Notes: generated by a model from the sequence alone, not told the origin. A stretch of DNA of 64,000 nt from Gammaproteobacteria bacterium (GCA_016194635.1 JACQBC010000037.1:62001-126000), one strand, 5' to 3'; numbered from the stretch's first letter, positions 35,781-44,431 are shown. Translations and numbers: made by a program.

Positions 35781-37715
35781 ATGGATTTCAACTTGCGGCT
35801 ATTGGTGGTGGATGATAACGAGTCCATCCATGAGGATTTTAAAAAGGTATTGTCCAGCCATCACCAATCCCACGATCAGGCGGTGACCGATCTCGAAAAA
35901 GAATTGTTCGACGAGGCCGAAACCAAGACGGGCGCGGTGGAAAGAATGGAGCTGCCTGTTTATGTGGTGGACCATGCCTTGCAGGGACAGGAGGCCCTCA
36001 AAAAAGTGATCGCCGCCGACGAGGAAGGCAAGCCCTATGCCATGGCGTTCATGGATGTGCGTATGCCTCCGGGCTGGGATGGGATCGAAACCATTCAACG
36101 GATCTGGGAAAAATATCCGTATATTGAAATGGTGTTGTGCACCGCGTATTCGGATCATTCTTGGAATGAGATCATCGCGCGGCTTGGCAACACCGATAAA
36201 TTGTTATTTATCCGTAAACCCTTCGATGCCACCGCGGTGCAACAAATAGCGCTGACCTTGGTAAAAAAATGGAATCTTGGTTGGCAAGCCAGGCGCTACG
36301 TTGAGAAGCTGGAGACCGAGGTTGCTAGCCGGACCTCACAGCTGCAATCCGTATTAACCGAGTTAGAAAGAAAGAACGCCCAGTTGCAGTCGTCCAACGA
36401 GGCGTTAGAACACGCCGCCTTGCACGATCCGCTGACCAAATTACCCAACCGTGCGTTGTTACACGATCGACTGTATCAGTGCATCGAATCGGCGCGTCGC
36501 GATCATACCGGCTTCGCCTTTGCCATCATAGACGTGGATAAGTTTAAAACGGTCAACGACACCTATGGGCACTTGGCGGGTGATAAGGTGTTGCAAGACG
36601 TCGCCGAGCGGCTGGTGTTGCAGTTGCGTTCGAGTGATACCGTGGCCAGACTGGGCGGGGACGAGTTTGCATTAATCATGCCGCGCGCGGACCGTGCAGC
36701 CTGTGTACCCATTGTTAAAAAAATTACCCGTGTGATGCAAGAGCCGATTATGTTCAACCAACAGTGCTTATTGGTGGGGTGTAGTGTCGGCATTACCTTT
36801 TATCCAGAACACGGTATGGACGTCGCAAGTCTTATGAAACACGCTGACGCGGCCATGGACCAAGCCAAGCGATCCGGTACCGGATTTGAAATCTTCGACG
36901 CGGTGGAACATGAGAAGGTCACGGAACAAGAACAATTGATGATTGATCTGAGTGACGCCGTCCACAATGGGAAATTGCATTTAAATTATCAACCGATCGT
37001 GGATATAAAATCGGGTGTGGTGTACGGCTTGGAGGCATTATGCCGCTGGAATCATCCACATATGGGATTTATACCGCCGGATAAGTTTATTGCCATGGCG
37101 GAGCAAAAAGGACTGATCAAGCCGCTGACCGATTGGGTAATTAACGAAGCGCTCAAACAAACGGCGTTATGGCATAAAAAAGGTTTTTTAGTCCATATCG
37201 CGGTTAACTTGTCGGTTAGGAATTTTTTGGATCCAACGTTACCGGACTTGATAAAAGTGGTTATGGATAAATACGATTTTTCACCTACCTATTTGACCTT
37301 GGAAATCACCGAGAGCATGACCATGTCCGATCCCGAGCGCGCACTCAAGATTACCAATCTGTATAAGGGTATGGGAATGCAATTATCGCTGGACGATTTT
37401 GGTACCGGCTATTCATCCTTGTCGTATTTAAAACGCCTACCATCGCGTGAATTGAAGATCGATCGAGATTTCATTCTGAACCTTCCCAATGACGCCGAAT
37501 CGCGGATCATCGTCAAGTCCACGGTTGATCTGGCGCATAATCTTGGTCTTAAAGTCGTAGCGGAAGGTGTTGAGGATCAAGCTACACTTGAATTACTCGC
37601 CGCCATGGGTTGCGATCGCGCCCAGGGTTATTACATCTGTAAACCGCAAGTGAATGCTGAAATCGTCAAATGGCTGATGGATTCTAAATGGTCCGCCAAA
37701 CAGCAGGCCGGCTAA
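35781..37715 (+). CDS. Response regulator with GGDEF and EAL domains (REC-GGDEF-EAL)
   Basis: A 644-residue cytoplasmic protein starting at ATG 35781 (GAGGTGA upstream). REC domain: VVDDNESIHEDF at the start, then an acidic insertion of about 40 residues before the second strand, phospho-accepting aspartate in AFMDVRMPPGWDG and the conserved lysine in FIRKPFD. A coiled coil (about 175-215) links to GGDEF (RLGGDEFALIMP, intact) and EAL (YGLEALCRW, LEITESMTMS, SLDDFGTGYSS, KIDRDF, AEGVEDQ, all catalytic residues present). Both activities for cyclic di-GMP should work, the EAL probably dominating or controlled by phosphorylation. No kinase gene is beside it. Confidence 0.93.
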   Translation: MDFNLRLLVVDDNESIHEDFKKVLSSHHQSHDQAVTDLEKELFDEAETKTGAVERMELPVYVVDHALQGQEALKKVIAADEEGKPYAMAFMDVRMPPGWDGIETIQRIWEKYPYIEMVLCTAYSDHSWNEIIARLGNTDKLLFIRKPFDATAVQQIALTLVKKWNLGWQARRYVEKLETEVASRTSQLQSVLTELERKNAQLQSSNEALEHAALHDPLTKLPNRALLHDRLYQCIESARRDHTGFAFAIIDVDKFKTVNDTYGHLAGDKVLQDVAERLVLQLRSSDTVARLGGDEFALIMPRADRAACVPIVKKITRVMQEPIMFNQQCLLVGCSVGITFYPEHGMDVASLMKHADAAMDQAKRSGTGFEIFDAVEHEKVTEQEQLMIDLSDAVHNGKLHLNYQPIVDIKSGVVYGLEALCRWNHPHMGFIPPDKFIAMAEQKGLIKPLTDWVINEALKQTALWHKKGFLVHIAVNLSVRNFLDPTLPDLIKVVMDKYDFSPTYLTLEITESMTMSDPERALKITNLYKGMGMQLSLDDFGTGYSSLSYLKRLPSRELKIDRDFILNLPNDAESRIIVKSTVDLAHNLGLKVVAEGVEDQATLELLAAMGCDRAQGYYICKPQVNAEIVKWLMDSKWSAKQQAG

Positions 37716-37788
37716 GCCCGCGGACAGGCGCTTGTATTTGGCTCTAGTTGGCCCTATTTTACTCTTCTGTTTCGACAGGAGAATCTCC

Positions 37789-38646
37789 ATGGCGGCACGT
37801 ACTATCAAGCAACTGATTAAGGCCCAAGCGGTTTCCGAAGGCGCCGGTGTTACGGTACACCGCACTATCGGTACAGCCGCGCTTAAACATCTCGATCCAT
37901 TTCTGATGTTGGACTATTTCAACAGTGATAACCCGGACGATTATATCGCTGGGTTTCCCGATCACCCGCACCGTGGTTTTATAACCTTTACCTATATGCT
38001 GGACGGCGATATGTTGCACCGTGACAGTATGGGTAACCAAGGTCACTTGCACTCTGGTGGTGCGCAATGGATGAAAGCCGCCAGTGGCGTGATCCATTCC
38101 GAAATGCCCAAACAAGTCGCCGGACTGATGCGTGGTTTTCAGTTGTGGATCAACTTGCCCGCCAGTGAGAAGATGACGGCGCCGGCCTACCAAGAATTTT
38201 CCGACGCGGCGATCCCGCGGATCAGTTCCGCAGGCCAACAGGTAAAAATTCTCAGTGGTGAGTATCAAGGGGTGCGCGGTCCGATCATTGATGCAACGAC
38301 CCAGGTGATATACCTGGATGTCAGTTTGCAAGCAGCTCAAACCTTTAGCCATGATTTAGAGGCGGGTTTACAGGGATTTATCTACGTGTTTGAAGCCGAG
38401 CTTAACGTGGCCGGCACCCGGCTTGCAGAGCATAGCTTTGCGGTGCTCAATGACGGTGATACGTTACAGGCCGTCAGTGGCGACAAGCCCGCCCGGTTTA
38501 TTATTGTCGCCGGTAAACCTCTGCGCGAGCCGATCGTGCAATACGGTCCCTTCGTAATGAATACCACCGAGGAAATTAAGCAGGCGATCAGTGATTACAA
38601 TAACGGTGTGTTAGTGCAGAACAAGGCCGCGGTTAATAGTTATTAA
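37789..38646 (+). CDS. Pirin family protein
   Basis: A 285-residue bicupin protein. The start is ATG 37789 with AGGAG seven bases ahead. The metal site is FPDHPHRGFITFTYMLDG followed by GHLHSGGAQWMKAASGVIHSEMP, giving the three histidines and one glutamate of pirins, then GFQLWINLPASEK. Bacterial pirins bind iron and some act as quercetin dioxygenases or redox-sensing regulators. The C-terminal cupin has GFIYVFEAELN. Its last bases overlap the convergent SGNH hydrolase gene. Confidence 0.93.
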   Translation: MAARTIKQLIKAQAVSEGAGVTVHRTIGTAALKHLDPFLMLDYFNSDNPDDYIAGFPDHPHRGFITFTYMLDGDMLHRDSMGNQGHLHSGGAQWMKAASGVIHSEMPKQVAGLMRGFQLWINLPASEKMTAPAYQEFSDAAIPRISSAGQQVKILSGEYQGVRGPIIDATTQVIYLDVSLQAAQTFSHDLEAGLQGFIYVFEAELNVAGTRLAEHSFAVLNDGDTLQAVSGDKPARFIIVAGKPLREPIVQYGPFVMNTTEEIKQAISDYNNGVLVQNKAAVNSY

Positions 38647-39602
38647 TAATGGTACACGCCTGTGGCGTGTAGTGTGGTTCGTAACTGCTGCTTAGCATAG
38701 TCGGCGATCAGCCGATGCACATGGGTGGTGGGGTGTAGTCCATCCCAAAAGAAATACTGCTCTGGTTCTTGACATACCGCGTGCGCAATCACCCCGAACT
38801 TTAGACAGGGTGTCTGGGTATAGGTAAGATTAAATTGCGCGGGTGAGTTGATGATTTGCGTGATGTAAGTATAAATATCTAAACGCGTTATCTGAATCGG
38901 TAGGTTGGTTTGCAGTTGTGTGAGCAGATGATCCAGACCCAGGTTATACTGCACACTGAAAAAATGTGCCGCGGCCTGTGCCTGGGGTCCGAGATAAGCT
39001 ACCGCCGGTACCAAGCCCAGGTCCGGCGCCGTGCCGATAAGAAAGTTATTCGCGCCGGAGGCCGCCAGCGCCAGCAGGTTGTCGCTCACACTGGTCAGTG
39101 CCGCGTTGAGAAGCTGTGCGCTGCTGGCCCCGCTTGGATCCGAGGCCAGAGCGGCGATGGCGTCGCGAATATCGTTACCGCCGATCACAATTATATATAG
39201 CGTATCGGCCGAGGGCTCAGGGTGGCTGAAGTAACTGCTCACCTGGGTGGTTAAATCCATAAACCCGCTGGCGCGGGCACGGGCGCCGAGCACGGCATAA
39301 TTGCTAAAGCGCGGGTCACGGTACGCGGGACCGGCTTGGGTATCCAATTCGTGGGCCAGATATTCCACCCAGGTTTTGCCATTACTGACATGCATGCCGC
39401 CGATGGCATAAGGAGCGCTGGGGATCACATCGTAGGGGGCGGTGCTGAACTGGCCTGTCAAGGCGTAGAAATTACCCGGATCCGATAGGCTGTCGCCAAA
39501 CACCACGAGGTGGTGGGGGTTTTCGTCCGCCGTCGCGGTCCGGGTTAAAAGCGCACAAGCAACCACTACAACGGCTAACCAACGATAAATAGCATGAGTC
39601 AT
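38643..39602 (-). CDS. Exported SGNH/GDSL-family hydrolase (esterase/lipase)
   Basis: A 319-residue protein. The start was set at minus-strand ATG 39602, which gives a signal peptide (WLAVVVVACALLTRTATA) and has GGGGGAG eight bases upstream; the longer frame to 39671 lacks these. Block I is VVFGDSLSDPGNFYAL (catalytic Ser), block III IIVIGGNDIRD, block V FFWDGLHPTTHVHR (catalytic Asp and His). The family hydrolyses carboxylic esters or lipids; the protein is likely periplasmic or secreted, with no autotransporter domain at this length. Its promoter would lie inside the 5' part of the diverging SprT region. Confidence 0.88.
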   Translation of the reverse strand: MTHAIYRWLAVVVVACALLTRTATADENPHHLVVFGDSLSDPGNFYALTGQFSTAPYDVIPSAPYAIGGMHVSNGKTWVEYLAHELDTQAGPAYRDPRFSNYAVLGARARASGFMDLTTQVSSYFSHPEPSADTLYIIVIGGNDIRDAIAALASDPSGASSAQLLNAALTSVSDNLLALAASGANNFLIGTAPDLGLVPAVAYLGPQAQAAAHFFSVQYNLGLDHLLTQLQTNLPIQITRLDIYTYITQIINSPAQFNLTYTQTPCLKFGVIAHAVCQEPEQYFFWDGLHPTTHVHRLIADYAKQQLRTTLHATGVYHY

Positions 39603-39741
39603 GATAATAGCTCCCCCGACGATGATACCCTTTATGGTAGACCATTCTGCGTTTGGTGCTGTAGCCGACAATTACATATTCCCGGGCAAATCATGCCGCG
39701 CCGCGCTTGCCAATTGTGCCCAAGCCGCTGAAGATCAGCCA

Positions 39742-40302
39742 ATGGCAACCCACGGTGTATCGATCGATAGTCAACAACAGCAGTTAGTAATTACTACGAC
39801 GCTGGCGTATTTACGCCAAGCCGGTGAAATATTAAGGTGTACCATTGCCCCGATTGCGGTACGGTTTGATCTCAAGGGCCAGGCGGCGGGCATGTATGGG
39901 AGTAAGGACGGGGTGCGGGCGATTCGTTACAATCCTTGGCTGTTTGCGAAGTTCTTTGACGATAACCTCCACAATACCGTGCCGCATGAAGTGGCACACT
40001 ACCTCTGCGATGTCCTATACGGCAGACAGCGTATCCGCCCCCACGGCCAACAGTGGCGTGCCCTCATGTTGTTGTTAGGGGCCAGTCCACACACTAAACA
40101 CCGTTATGATTTGCAAGGAATACCGCAACGCCGTCAGCGGCGTTATCCCTACCGTTGCGCGTGCCGTACCCATGCACTCAGTGTCCAGCGTCACCGCCGT
40201 ATACAACACGGGCAGGGGGTTTATTGGTGTCGGCATTGTCAAACCCCTTTGCAGGATTGTGGCACGGCGACGGCTGACGTAAGCCTGTCTCCGGGTAATT
40301 AA
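39742..40302 (+). CDS. SprT-like zinc metallopeptidase family protein
   Basis: A 186-residue protein with HEVAH in NTVPHEVAHYLCDVLYG, the HPHGQQWRALM-like second part (RPHGQQWRALMLLLG) and a C-terminal zinc ribbon with YPYRCACRTHALSVQRHRR and YWCRHCQTPL. This is the E. coli SprT layout, where the HExxH lies near residue 80; choosing ATG 39742 puts it at 82. The frame is open upstream to ATG 39601, but that part overlaps the diverging hydrolase start and has no family similarity. The eukaryotic relative SPRTN cuts DNA-protein crosslinks; the bacterial role is unclear. Two bases separate it from uup. Confidence 0.85.
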   Translation: MATHGVSIDSQQQQLVITTTLAYLRQAGEILRCTIAPIAVRFDLKGQAAGMYGSKDGVRAIRYNPWLFAKFFDDNLHNTVPHEVAHYLCDVLYGRQRIRPHGQQWRALMLLLGASPHTKHRYDLQGIPQRRQRRYPYRCACRTHALSVQRHRRIQHGQGVYWCRHCQTPLQDCGTATADVSLSPGN

Positions 40303-40304
40303 CC

Positions 40305-42194
40305 ATGGCCTTACTCTCATTGGATAAGGTCTCGCTGGCTTATGGGCATGTACCGTTATTGGCGCAGGTAACCCTACAGATCGAACTGGGGGAACGGGTG
40401 TGCCTGATTGGACGCAATGGAACGGGTAAATCCACCTTGTTTAAAGTGATCACCGGGGTAGCGCAGCCCGATGAGGGCATGGTCTGGCGACGCGACACAC
40501 TGCGGATTTCTCATCTGGAACAGGAGGTGACCGATCATATCCCGCAAACCGTATTCGATGTTGTGGCCGGCGGGCTGGGCGCGCTGGGAAAGCTGTTTGC
40601 GGATTATCACCACGCCTTGCATGCGGACCAACACGATCAAAATGCGCTGCATCGGTTAAGCGAGCTGCAACAGCAAATTGAAGTCCACGGAGCTTGGAAC
40701 ATACAACAAAAGGTTGAAACCATCCTCAGTAAACTCCACCTGCCCGAGGATAAATTCTTGGCCGATTGTTCCGGCGGTCTGCGTCGCAGGGTTATGCTGG
40801 CGCGCGCCTTGGTTAGCGATCCCGACGTGTTGTTGCTGGACGAGCCGACCAACCACATGGATATCACCGCCATCACTTGGCTGGAAGGGTTCCTGCGTGA
40901 GTTTCGCGGCGCGTTGATTTTTATTACCCACGATCGTACCTTTTTAAAGAATCTCGCCACCCGGATTATTGAATTAGACCGCGGTAAGCTCAGTTCCTTC
41001 CCGGGCGACTACGAAAACTACCAGCGCCGCAAAGCCGAAATGTTACACGCGGAAGAAAAAGCCCATGCTAAGTTTGACAAATTTCTTGCCGAAGAAGAGG
41101 TCTGGATCCGCCAAGGGATCAAGGCGCGTCGTACCCGCAATGAAGGACGGGTACGACGCTTGATAGATCTACGTCAAGAACGCAATCACCGCTTGTCAAT
41201 TACCGGCAAGGTCAGCATGCAGGTCGACAGCGGCGAGGCCTCGGGTAAACTAGTGACGGATTTTAGGCATGTAAGTTTTGCCTACGCCGGACGGAATATT
41301 ATCCAGGATTTTTCCACGCGTATTCTGCGCGGTGATCGGATTGGCATTATTGGCCCTAACGGATCGGGGAAAAGTACCTTATTACGGTTGATCCTAGGAG
41401 AACTGCGCCCCCAATCCGGTCAGGTCATCTTAGGCACTAAACTTGAAGCCGCTTATTTCGACCAACACCGCGAGCAACTCAACTTAGATAAAACAGTGCG
41501 TAATAATTTATGCGAGGGTAGCGATTATGTCGACGTGCGTGGTAAACCCCGGCATGTCATCAGTTACCTGCGTGACTTTTTGTTTCCGGCCGCGCGCATC
41601 AACGCGCCGGTGCGGGTATTGTCGGGCGGCGAACGTAATCGGTTATTACTTGCTAAAATTTTTACTCGTAGCGCTAATTTATTGGTATTGGATGAGCCCA
41701 CCAATGATCTGGATGTGGATACACTGGAATTATTGGAAGACTTGCTCAGTGACTATGACGGTACGTTATTACTGGTAAGCCACGACCGCGCTTTTCTCGA
41801 TAACGTGGTTAGCAGCACCATTGTATTTGAAGGCGAGGGTCAGCTGCATGAATACGTTGGGGGTTACGAGGATTGGTTACGACAGCGGCGTGACTCCGTG
41901 GCTGCCAACGGCAAGTCAACCGCAGTAAGAATATTCTCTGCGGATGTTCCTACGGCCGCGCCCGAAGGTCTGGCCAGACCCAAGCTTAGTTACAAACAGA
42001 GCCGTGAATTGGACGCTTTACCGCAGCAGATCGAACAACTCGAATATGAACAAACCCAGTTGCAACAACAAATTGCCGATCCGACATTTTATCGACAAAA
42101 CAAAGCCGCTATTGGAGATCTAATGGCGCGCCTGACAGTCCTGGAACAAACCATCCAGGCGGCTTATATGCGTTGGGAGCAACTCTCTAAATGA
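40305..42194 (+). CDS. uup: ABC-F family ATPase Uup
   Basis: A 629-residue soluble protein with two ABC domains: Walker A GRNGTGKST and GPNGSGKST, signatures CSGGLRRRVMLARAL and LSGGERNRLLLAKIF, Walker B VLLLDEPTNH and LLVLDEPTND. Between them is the ABC-F linker (RRKAEMLHAEEKAHAKFDKF), and the C-terminus has a coiled coil (PKLSYKQSRELDALPQQIEQ), which in Uup binds DNA or branched structures. ABC-F proteins work on ribosomes; Uup also limits precise excision of transposons. Located directly behind SprT. Confidence 0.93.
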   Translation: MALLSLDKVSLAYGHVPLLAQVTLQIELGERVCLIGRNGTGKSTLFKVITGVAQPDEGMVWRRDTLRISHLEQEVTDHIPQTVFDVVAGGLGALGKLFADYHHALHADQHDQNALHRLSELQQQIEVHGAWNIQQKVETILSKLHLPEDKFLADCSGGLRRRVMLARALVSDPDVLLLDEPTNHMDITAITWLEGFLREFRGALIFITHDRTFLKNLATRIIELDRGKLSSFPGDYENYQRRKAEMLHAEEKAHAKFDKFLAEEEVWIRQGIKARRTRNEGRVRRLIDLRQERNHRLSITGKVSMQVDSGEASGKLVTDFRHVSFAYAGRNIIQDFSTRILRGDRIGIIGPNGSGKSTLLRLILGELRPQSGQVILGTKLEAAYFDQHREQLNLDKTVRNNLCEGSDYVDVRGKPRHVISYLRDFLFPAARINAPVRVLSGGERNRLLLAKIFTRSANLLVLDEPTNDLDVDTLELLEDLLSDYDGTLLLVSHDRAFLDNVVSSTIVFEGEGQLHEYVGGYEDWLRQRRDSVAANGKSTAVRIFSADVPTAAPEGLARPKLSYKQSRELDALPQQIEQLEYEQTQLQQQIADPTFYRQNKAAIGDLMARLTVLEQTIQAAYMRWEQLSK

Positions 42195-42363
42195 GCGTTG
42201 CAAAAAGAGTTAGGGATTCGTCATCCTTTCTCGCCGCGGGAAACGGCGGGGAGAGAGGGGTCATAGCCGCTTGTTGGCAACGTTTCGTTTGCCGCACACG
42301 GCGTGGGCGGTTTGCCAAGGGGCAAGATTTTAATCGATGATTAAACTCCTCGCAGGAGGGAAT

Positions 42364-42942
42364 ATGCTACTACGTAATTCAATCGGCTTGGTCCTGGCAG
42401 GAATAGTCGGGGTTATACCGTGTGGACTGACCCGCGAGATTGCTGGGATTATACTCGCTGAACAAACAACTCTGGACCCCGGCGCGGTAACCCTGCAACT
42501 CAATGGCGCGGGAATACGCAGTAAGTTCTTTGTCAAAGTCTACGTCGGGGCCTTGTACTTACCGGAAAAAATCGCCTCGGCGCAGCAGATTATTCAGCAA
42601 ACCGGCCCGTGGCGGGTACGCATGCAGATGCTATACGACGAGGTTAGCAAGGAAAAACTCACCAAGGCTTGGAACGAAGGGTTTGAAAACAATAACAGCC
42701 CGGCGGACTTGGTTGGATTAAAACCACGCTTGGAACAATTTAATCAGTTATTCACCGACGTGAAACGCGGTGATGTGGTGATAATCGATTATTTACCGAG
42801 CATCGGCACCCGTGTCACTCTTAATGACAAGCTGCAAGGTCTTGTCGCCGGTGAGGATTTTCAACACGCGTTACTCAAAGTGTGGCTGGGGGAGGACCCC
42901 GCGGATACCCATCTGAAACGCGCAATGTTAGGTGAGCAATAA
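42364..42942 (+). CDS. Chalcone-isomerase-like periplasmic protein
   Basis: A 192-residue protein starting at ATG 42364 behind AGGAGGG, with a hydrophobic N-terminal signal (LLRNSIGLVLAGIVGVIPCG). It then shows LQLNGAGIRSKFFVKVYVGALYLPEK, MLYDEVSKEKLTKAWNEGFENN and DVVIIDYLPSIGTRVTLNDK, the bacterial chalcone-isomerase-like (Chalcone_3) pattern. Bacterial members do not isomerise chalcones; they are thought to bind fatty acids or small ligands in the envelope. A frame start at 42337 lacks a ribosome binding site. A hairpin-like GC-rich sequence (42228-42252) lies between uup and this gene. Confidence 0.85.
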   Translation: MLLRNSIGLVLAGIVGVIPCGLTREIAGIILAEQTTLDPGAVTLQLNGAGIRSKFFVKVYVGALYLPEKIASAQQIIQQTGPWRVRMQMLYDEVSKEKLTKAWNEGFENNNSPADLVGLKPRLEQFNQLFTDVKRGDVVIIDYLPSIGTRVTLNDKLQGLVAGEDFQHALLKVWLGEDPADTHLKRAMLGEQ

Positions 42943-43225
42943 CCGTTTGGCTTTGACATGCTGTAACCACCCACCGAACGGCGGTTACGCATTCGTGTAG
43001 TATCACCCACGTCAAATTTGTGGCTTAACTATTTATTTATGAAGGGATAATTTACCCTGGTGGTGACACGGGGGTGAACCTGGTTATCAACCAAGGGATG
43101 GACTATACTTGCCTCTAATTGCAGATCCATTAGGTTTTTTCAGGTGTTTCCCTTCCGGTTATCTTCTGTAAATCCCGCAAGCGATAGGCAAGAGCGTCGG
43201 TTTAATTTTTCGAGGTTTATTCTTT

Positions 43226-43432
43226 ATGGCAACAGGTACTGTCAAGTGGTTTAACGAATCCAAGGGATTTGGGTTTATCACGCCGTCAAATGGTGATAAG
43301 GATGTGTTCGTGCATTTTTCCGCGATTACCGGCGATGGTTTCCGTACTCTGGCGGAAGGACAGAAAGTGACGTTTGAAATCGAAAAAGGCCCTAAGGGCC
43401 TGCAGGCGACGCAAGTGAAACTTGATAAATAA
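43226..43432 (+). CDS. Cold-shock protein, CspA family
   Basis: A 68-residue OB-fold protein, nearly identical in pattern to Csp[18 protein letters not shown] with RNP1 [15 protein letters not shown] (RNP2), [10 protein letters not shown] at the end. It binds single-stranded RNA or DNA and melts RNA structures. Upstream, the 280 bases from 42943 have no gene and may contain a long 5' leader, which in cspA genes controls cold induction; this leader was not folded. Followed by a clear terminator at 43455. Confidence 0.95.
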   Translation: MATGTVKWFNESKGFGFITPSNGDKDVFVHFSAITGDGFRTLAEGQKVTFEIEKGPKGLQATQVKLDK

Positions 43433-43454
43433 GGTCAAGTTACTCGCACTGTTC

Positions 43455-43490
43455 AAGGTCCTAGACACTCGATTAGGGCCTTTTGTTTTT
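43455..43490 (+). terminator. Terminator after the cold-shock gene
   Basis: AAGGTCCTA pairs with TAGGGCCTT (one G-U pair) around a ten-base loop, followed by TTGTTTTT, 22 bases after the stop codon. Confidence 0.8.
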
Positions 43491-43504
43491 ATACAGCACC
43501 GTTG

Positions 43505-43801
43505 ATGGTGTGGTTTGTGTATATCGTCCGTTGTGTAGACGCGACTTTGTATACTGGGATCACGCGTGATATCCAACGGCGTCTGCATGAGCACAACGGC
43601 GATGACCGACGTGGCGCACGTTATACACGTGGACGTCGGCCGGTTGAATTGGTGTATAACGAATCCTACATTTCGCGTTCACTCGCGTCTCGCCGCGAGG
43701 CCGCGATCAAGAAATTACCGCGGATCCGTAAAGAAGCCTTAATCCGGCAGCGGCCGCAAGCCGCCGACAGGCAGAATCCACAACCGCCGGGGACAGAATA
43801 A
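43505..43801 (+). CDS. GIY-YIG domain protein (UPF0213/YhbQ-like)
   Basis: A 98-residue protein. The motif VYIVRCVDATLYTGITRD is the GIY-YIG signature in its VYI-YTG form, followed by RRLHEHN and GARYTRGRRPVELVY, then RREAAIKKLPRIRKEALI. Such single-domain nuclease-fold proteins are common; their natural function is unclear, with suggested roles in DNA repair. ATG 43505 (or TTG 43502) is 15 bases after the cold-shock terminator. The last three sense codons and the stop (Gly-Thr-Glu-stop) are supplied by the palindrome repeat at 43789, so the C-terminal tail has been altered by it. Confidence 0.88.
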   Translation: MVWFVYIVRCVDATLYTGITRDIQRRLHEHNGDDRRGARYTRGRRPVELVYNESYISRSLASRREAAIKKLPRIRKEALIRQRPQAADRQNPQPPGTE

Positions 43802-43812
43802 ATTCTGTCCCC
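43789..43812. repeat. GGGACAG-family palindrome spanning the stop of the GIY-YIG gene
   Basis: GGGGACAGAAT and its exact reverse complement ATTCTGTCCCC are separated by two bases (24 in total). The GIY-YIG stop codon lies within it and the minus-strand gene at 43849 ends just beyond, so it can act as terminator for both. Other copies: 3720 and 11107. Confidence 0.7.
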
Positions 43813-43848
43813 AAATAATTAATTGCACGGTCTCTCAGAATGGAGCGG

Positions 43849-44301
43849 TTAGGCGGCCTTGTATTGTTCCTTGGCTTCGCGTGCGGCCTTGGCTTCCTCA
43901 GCGGAGTAAGCCTTACCTGACCACAACATTTCATAGGCAATCTCTTCATTACCATTCTCACATAATTCCAGAACCTTATTAAACAAGGGTTGGAAGGTCG
44001 AGGATTTATGCGATTCTTCATGATCCCTAAAGCTGCGCCAGAAGGTCACAATCAAGGCTTCTTTGCCCTTAAACGGGCTTTCCACCGCTTGGCCTATGGT
44101 TGAGCCTTCATTCGAGACTTGGCCGCTGTTGAGGGCTACGAAACCGCCGACAAAGCCGGTATCGGAGTGATAGGTCTTGACGTTTTCACATAAGAAGGCC
44201 ACACGTTCTTGTAAATCATCAACGGTGTAGCCGGGTTTGAGGATCACGCGATTGATCGTAACAACACCGTCGTGTGGAAAGTTATGAATTAGGGTAGACA
44301 T
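43849..44301 (-). CDS. Single-domain protein resembling the N-terminal half of sulfur oxygenase reductase
   Basis: A 150-residue soluble protein of ferredoxin-like (antibiotic-monooxygenase) type. Residues 84-98 read IVTFWRSFRDHEESH. From memory of archaeal sulfur oxygenase reductase (SOR), the iron site there is TFWKDWKDHEEMH with His86, His90 and Glu114; here His94, His98 and Glu120 (in NEEIAYEMLW) fall at matching places, and Cys38 lies before GFVGGF as the SOR active-site Cys31 lies before GFVGF. SOR is about 310 residues with two such halves; this has one. It might bind iron and act on sulfur compounds, or be an unrelated dimeric monooxygenase-fold protein. CGGAGG precedes ATG 44301. A promoter with overlapping inverted repeat lies upstream, so it is likely regulated alone. 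Confidence 0.55.
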   Translation of the reverse strand: MSTLIHNFPHDGVVTINRVILKPGYTVDDLQERVAFLCENVKTYHSDTGFVGGFVALNSGQVSNEGSTIGQAVESPFKGKEALIVTFWRSFRDHEESHKSSTFQPLFNKVLELCENGNEEIAYEMLWSGKAYSAEEAKAAREAKEQYKAA

Positions 44302-44321
44302 ACAAACCTCCGAGTAAAATA

Positions 44322-44341
44322 ATATTAGTAACTACTAATAT
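44322..44341. promoter_or_regulatory. Operator-like inverted repeat upstream of the SOR-like gene
   Basis: ATATTAGTA and TACTAATAT form perfect nine-base arms with two bases between. The repeat spans the -10 region and start of transcription of the promoter described next, the position for a repressor such as an ArsR- or MarR-type dimer. The regulator is not encoded nearby. Confidence 0.6.
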
Positions 44342-44367
44342 ACTAGAGGCGTTGTCCATAATGTCAA
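44339..44367 (-). promoter_or_regulatory. Sigma-70-type promoter of the SOR-like gene
   Basis: On the minus strand TTGACA (44367-44362) is followed 17 bases later by AGTATA (44344-44339). Transcription would begin near 44331, about 30 bases before the ATG at 44301. The inverted repeat overlaps the -10 box. Confidence 0.6.
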
Positions 44368-44431
44368 TGATGGGCACATCAATAGTTTATATCCACGGAG
44401 AGATACCTTACTTAAACCGTGCTCATTAAAT

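Noticed and set aside
42943-43225. Possible gene before the cold-shock protein
   Set aside because: No open frame of substance; more likely promoter and leader of the cold-shock gene.
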